A stretch of 64,000 bases of DNA from the NCBI RefSeq assembly GCF_001693485.1, contig NZ_MAXC01000043.1, forward strand, positions 62,001-126,000. The letters run 5' to 3'. The DNA is from Bradyrhizobium sp. LMTR 3. Lineage in GTDB: Bacteria > Pseudomonadota > Alphaproteobacteria > Rhizobiales > Xanthobacteraceae. Numbering within the stretch: position 1 is the first letter of the stretch; each line of letters starts with the position of its first letter. The notes beneath the pieces were generated by a model. That model ran no database searches. It was given only the letters and a program-made list of their open reading frames with translations, and was not told where the DNA came from. The position numbers and the translations under genes were made by a program. This document shows positions 60,675 to 64,000 of the stretch, piece after piece.

Positions 60675-60904
60675 GTGCAGAATTCCTGTTGCTGACGCCG
60701 GTATCCGTTCTGTCGAAGTCCGCGGCGGCCCCAGACGCGAACCGCGCAAACACGGGGCGGAGTTAGTGAGGACCCAATATAAGGCAAGGGTTCGACGAAT
60801 TACGTTGCTTTTTCCTCATGATAGCAGCTTGGGAACACCGCCGCTGCGGCGAATAGTCCCGGTAACAACTCCGACAACAACGATGCGATCCCGCATAGCG
60901 AAAC

Positions 60905-60922
60905 GGCCAGGCAATGCCTGGC
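60905..60922 (-). terminator. Possible terminator of cycM
   Basis: On the minus strand GGCCAGGCA/TGCCTGGCC hairpin followed by GTTTCG, 33 bases after the stop. The T-run is weak. Confidence 0.4.
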
Positions 60923-60955
60923 CGCCATCGAAGTCCCTGCAGGACTGACGAAATA

Positions 60956-61507
60956 TCAATTCGCCGCTGTCGGAAGCGGAGCCGGGTTTTCCGAGAGACT
61001 GCGCAGATAGGCGATCACGTCGGCGCGCTCGCTGTCCTTCGGAATACCGGCAAAGCCCATTGCCGTGCCCGGAACGAAGGCCTTGGGGTTGGCGAGGAAC
61101 TTGTTGAGGTCCTCATAGGTCCAGGTGCCGCCCTTGCCCTTCAAGGCGGCCGAGAAGTTGAACCCGCCGCGTCCCTGGCCCTTCGGCTCGTTCAAGACGC
61201 CGTACAAATTGGGCCCGACGCGGTTGGGGCCGCCCTTTTCGAACGTGTGGCAGGCGGCGCACTTCTTGGCGGCGGCGGTGCCCTTCTCGACGGACGCGGT
61301 CTGCAAAAGCTTCTCGATCGGCTCGGACGGCGCGGCGGCTTCCTTGGCTGCACCGTGAGAGGTGTCTTCCTTCACGGCGATCTCGAAGCCCGGCTTTTCC
61401 GGTTTCGCGGGCGCAAAAATCGCCTGGGCGGCAAAGCTCGTCACCAGAAGAAGAATGCAGGTGCCAAGGACGGCACCGAGAATCTTGTTGAGTTCGAAGG
61501 AGTCCAT
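60956..61507 (-). CDS. cycM: Membrane-anchored cytochrome c (CycM-like)
   Basis: A 183-residue cytochrome c with an uncleaved N-terminal membrane anchor (AVLGTCILLLVTSFAAQAIF). Haem motif CAACH, distal Met in GTAMGFAG, and a polar linker (about 35-75). It matches the CycM cytochrome of Bradyrhizobium, which carries electrons from bc1 to the aa3 oxidase. One haem. Monocistronic. Confidence 0.93.
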   Translation of the reverse strand: MDSFELNKILGAVLGTCILLLVTSFAAQAIFAPAKPEKPGFEIAVKEDTSHGAAKEAAAPSEPIEKLLQTASVEKGTAAAKKCAACHTFEKGGPNRVGPNLYGVLNEPKGQGRGGFNFSAALKGKGGTWTYEDLNKFLANPKAFVPGTAMGFAGIPKDSERADVIAYLRSLSENPAPLPTAAN

Positions 61508-61707
61508 AACGGATCAGGCTCCAGGCCGGAATGGTCGACTGAAGGCCGGCAGAACGGCCGCGGGTGGGCGTGAGGAATCAGCCTTTCGCGCCGCACCCTC
61601 AGCAGGGGTTGAGATATCGGTTTGCCCGGGCTCTGGCAACCCGTATAAACGCGCCGAATTTCGTCCCATCCCCATCAAAACCAGCTATCCCGCCGGGCCT
61701 TCAGACG

Positions 61708-62448
61708 ATGACCGATTCCCGTATTTTGGTGCTGATTCCCGCCCGGATGGCGGCGACCCGGCTACCGGGCAAGCCGCTGCTGGATATCGCCGGCCTGCCG
61801 ATGATCGTGCACGTGCTGCGGCGGGCGGAAGAAGCCAAAATCGGCCGGGTCGCGGTTGCGACCGACACGCCGGAGATCGCCGACGCGGTGCGGGCTGCCG
61901 GCGGCGAGGCGGTGATGACCGGTGCCTCCCACGCTTCCGGCTCCGACCGCATCCACGAGGCCATGCTGGCGCTCGACCCGGCCGGCAAGGCTGAGATCGT
62001 GGTCAATTTGCAGGGCGATTTCCCTACGATCATGCCGGACACCATCCGCGCCGCGCTGCCGCCGCTCGACGACCCCGCGGTCGACATCGCGACGCTGGCC
62101 TCGCAGATCCACACCGAGGAGGAAGACCGGGCGCCGAGCGTGGTGAAGGCGGTCGGCTCGCCGATCGGCCCAAACCGGCTGCGTGCACTGTATTTCACCC
62201 GCGCCACCGCGCCTCACGGTGACGGTCCGCGCTACCACCATATCGGCCTCTATGCTTACCGCCGCGCCGCGCTGCAGCGGTTCGTGGCCTTGCCCCCCTC
62301 CCCGCTGGAGCAGCAGGAAAAGCTCGAACAGCTCCGAGCGCTGGAAGCCGGGATGCGGATCGACATCACCATCGTCGATAGCGTGCCGCGCGGCGTCGAT
62401 ACCCCGGCCGACCTCGAAACCGCCCGCAACATACTAGCCAAGGCCTGA
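61708..62448 (+). CDS. kdsB: 3-deoxy-manno-octulosonate cytidylyltransferase
   Basis: A 246-residue CMP-Kdo synthetase that activates Kdo for lipid A core assembly. ILVLIPARMAATRLPGKPLL is the nucleotide-binding start, ATDTPEIADAV and VVNLQGDFPTIMPDTIR follow, and HIGLYAYRRAALQRFVALPP lies near the C-terminus. ATG at 61708; the frame to 61564 has no homologous N-terminus. Confidence 0.96.
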   Translation: MTDSRILVLIPARMAATRLPGKPLLDIAGLPMIVHVLRRAEEAKIGRVAVATDTPEIADAVRAAGGEAVMTGASHASGSDRIHEAMLALDPAGKAEIVVNLQGDFPTIMPDTIRAALPPLDDPAVDIATLASQIHTEEEDRAPSVVKAVGSPIGPNRLRALYFTRATAPHGDGPRYHHIGLYAYRRAALQRFVALPPSPLEQQEKLEQLRALEAGMRIDITIVDSVPRGVDTPADLETARNILAKA

Positions 62449-62481
62449 TCGGCTGCTAAAAGGCCCGCCAGGAAAGACAAC

Positions 62482-63342
62482 ATGACCAAAAAGCTCAAAA
62501 TCGCATTCCAGGGCGAGCCTGGCGCCAATTCCCATATCGCCATCGTCGAGGCCTATCCGGACGCCGAGCCGTTGCCCTGCGCGACCTTCGAGGACGCGCT
62601 GTCGGCGATCGCCTCGGGCGAGGCCGATCTCGGCATGATCCCGATCGAGAATTCGGTGGCGGGGCGCGTCGCCGACATCCATCATTTGCTGCCGGCGTCC
62701 GGTCTGTTCATCGTGGGCGAATGGTTCTTGCCGATCCGCCATCAATTGATGGCCCCGAAGGGGACAAAGCTCGCGGACATCAAGACGGTGGAGAGCCACG
62801 TCCATGCGCTCGGCCAATGCCGCCGCATCATCCGCAAGCTCGGCATCAAGCCGATCGTCGCGGCCGACACCGCCGGCAGCGCGCGCGATGTTTCCGAACG
62901 CAACGACAGAAGCGTGGCCGCGATCGCATCCCGCTTGGCGGCACAGATCTACGGCCTCGATATTCTCGCCGAGGACGTCGAGGACGAAGCGCACAACACC
63001 ACGCGCTTCGTGGTGCTGGCGCGCGAGGCCAACTGGGCGAAACAAGCCTCGGGCCCGCTGGTCACCACTTTTGTTTTCCGGGTGCGCAACCTGCCCGCCG
63101 CACTCTACAAGGCGCTCGGCGGCTTTGCCACCAACGGCGTCAATATGACCAAGCTCGAAAGCTACATGGTCGACGGCAATTTCTTCGCCACCCAGTTCTA
63201 TGCCGACGTCGACGGCCATCCCGACGACAAGGGTCTCGCCTTTGCGCTGGAGGAACTGAAATTCTTCTCGCGCGAATTCCGCATCGTCGGCGTCTACCCG
63301 GCCCACCCTTTCCGCGCGACGTTTAGCGAGAAGCTTGATTAG
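62482..63342 (+). CDS. pheA: Prephenate dehydratase
   Basis: A 286-residue cytosolic enzyme of phenylalanine synthesis. Catalytic half: KIAFQGEPGANSHIAIVEAY, MIPIENSVAGRVADIHHLL, and the T-R-F block HNTTRFVVLAR. A C-terminal ACT domain (about 195-280, NLPAALYKALGGFATNGVNM, TKLESYMVDG) gives feedback control by Phe. Follows kdsB by 33 bases; likely one transcript. Confidence 0.97.
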   Translation: MTKKLKIAFQGEPGANSHIAIVEAYPDAEPLPCATFEDALSAIASGEADLGMIPIENSVAGRVADIHHLLPASGLFIVGEWFLPIRHQLMAPKGTKLADIKTVESHVHALGQCRRIIRKLGIKPIVAADTAGSARDVSERNDRSVAAIASRLAAQIYGLDILAEDVEDEAHNTTRFVVLAREANWAKQASGPLVTTFVFRVRNLPAALYKALGGFATNGVNMTKLESYMVDGNFFATQFYADVDGHPDDKGLAFALEELKFFSREFRIVGVYPAHPFRATFSEKLD

Positions 63343-63351
63343 CCTCTCTCG

Positions 63352-63485
63352 TGTCCCGGACGCGGCGCAGCGTGCAACGCTGCTCCGCAGAGCCGGGACC
63401 TATCTTGCCACGGACGCTGGGCCCCGGCTCTGCAGCGCACCACGCCGCAAAAGGGCGGCGCGCTGCGCTGCGTCCGGGGAACGGA
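63352..63485. repeat. Dispersed repeat GTCCCGGACGCGGCGCAGCG ... CGCTGCGTCCGGGGAAC
   Basis: Inverted repeat with arms TCCCGGACGCGGCGCAGCG and CGCTGCGCTGCGTCCGGGGA, and inner TGCTCCGCAGAGCCGGGACC/GGCCCCGGCTCTGCAGCG. Related to the gap at 49329-49675. Confidence 0.75.
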
Positions 63486-63491
63486 GAGTCT

Positions 63492-64000
63492 TTACGCGGC
63501 GACTTTCTTCGCCAGCCCAAAAGCCTCAGCCAAGAGACTATACGACTTCTTCCGCGCATCGTGGTCGTACACCGCGGTGATGACCATCAGCTCGTCCGGC
63601 TGGCTTGCCGTAATCATCGGCTGCAGCTTCGCCATGATGGTTGCGGGGCTGCCGACAAACAGGCGCGAACGGTTGCGCATGACCGAGGCGCGCTCGGCGT
63701 CGGTGTAGTCATAGGCCAGCGCTTCCTCGACGCTGGGCAATGGCAGGTATTGCCCGCGATCGCGGCGCAGGCGGTTGAGGTCCATCGAGGAGGCGAGCTT
63801 CTCAGCCTCCGCATCGGTCTCGGCGGCGACCGCCGCAACGGCGAGAATGCCGTGTGGGGTTTCCCGCCAGCCGGACGACTTGAAGTGGCTGCGGTAGTTC
63901 GTCATCGCTGCAATCGCGTCGTATGAAGCAAAATGGTGCGCGAACGCGAAGCCCATGCCGACTTGCGCCGCCAATTCCGAACTGTAATCGGAGGAGCCGA
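63492..64000 (-). CDS. LLM-class flavin oxidoreductase, C-terminal part (cut by window end)
   Basis: About 169 residues of a luciferase-like monooxygenase family protein, continuing beyond base 64000. Visible: GSSDYSSELAAQVGMGFAFA followed by HHFASYDA, the typical LLM subgroup, and a C-terminal region with RSRLFVGSPATIMAKLQPM and ELMVITAVYDHDARKKSYSL. Substrate unknown. Confidence 0.9.
   Translation of the reverse strand, partial: GSSDYSSELAAQVGMGFAFAHHFASYDAIAAMTNYRSHFKSSGWRETPHGILAVAAVAAETDAEAEKLASSMDLNRLRRDRGQYLPLPSVEEALAYDYTDAERASVMRNRSRLFVGSPATIMAKLQPMITASQPDELMVITAVYDHDARKKSYSLLAEAFGLAKKVAA

Noticed and set aside
1..64000. Prophage, insertion sequence or genomic island
   Set aside because: No transposase, integrase or phage gene and no att-like tRNA junction; only small palindromic repeats and one local duplication are present.

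Overview
The window is a 64 kb piece of a GC-rich alphaproteobacterial chromosome, most probably Bradyrhizobium or a close relative. The reasons are the PhyR-NepR-EcfG stress locus, a CycM-type membrane-anchored cytochrome c, a urea-transport plus urease supercluster, and several families of palindromic intergenic repeats of the kind scattered through Bradyrhizobium genomes. No tRNA, rRNA, transposase, phage gene or CRISPR array was seen.

Layout. 1-7.8 kb: the 3' end of malate synthase G, then envelope and stress genes (CsbD-like, a tiny membrane protein, a chemotaxis receptor, DUF2865, L,D-transpeptidase, AI-2E-type permease, DUF883). Five of these have perfect GGAAC-N16-CGTT promoters. 7.8-13.9 kb: repeats, a small secreted protein, an MFS transporter, a NYN-domain protein, an exported truncated haemoglobin and DUF808. 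13.9-17.8 kb: the general stress response core, phyR facing nepR-ecfG, with a HWE-type histidine kinase downstream. 18.1-30.3 kb: one long leftward cluster read as urtABCDE, ureD, ureA, ureB, ureC, two small ABM-fold proteins, ureE, ureF, ureG. 30.9-33.1 kb: three RNA-handling genes (DEAD-box helicase, IF-1 with an Arg/Gly tail, cold-shock protein). 33.4-50.5 kb: a complete Tad/Flp pilus system in two halves (TadG, TadE-like, TadF-like and a stand-alone secretin N-domain on the left; pilin, CpaA, CpaBCDEF, TadB, TadC and TadD-like on the right). The halves are separated by a sterol-desaturase-like gene, a polytopic membrane protein and a frameshifted fragment of the desaturase. 50.6-64 kb: an M17 peptidase overlapping a NlpC/P60 peptidase, a Yej-type peptide ABC transporter with two tandem binding proteins, cycM, kdsB, pheA and the end of an LLM flavin oxidoreductase.

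How the parts work together. Urea is imported by UrtABCDE and hydrolysed by UreABC, matured by UreDEFG, so the 18-30 kb cluster is a nitrogen-scavenging unit. The stress locus encodes a partner-switch cascade (kinase to PhyR; PhyR-P binds NepR; EcfG is freed). The five perfect EcfG-type promoters at 1.0-6.9 kb show that part of the output regulon lies close to the regulator. The tad genes together specify pilin, processing peptidase, secretin, ATPases and platform proteins for surface adhesion.

Start codons were chosen from ribosome-binding sites and family N-termini and often differ from the longest open frame. Functional names rest on recognised motifs and overall likeness as read by eye; no database search was run.
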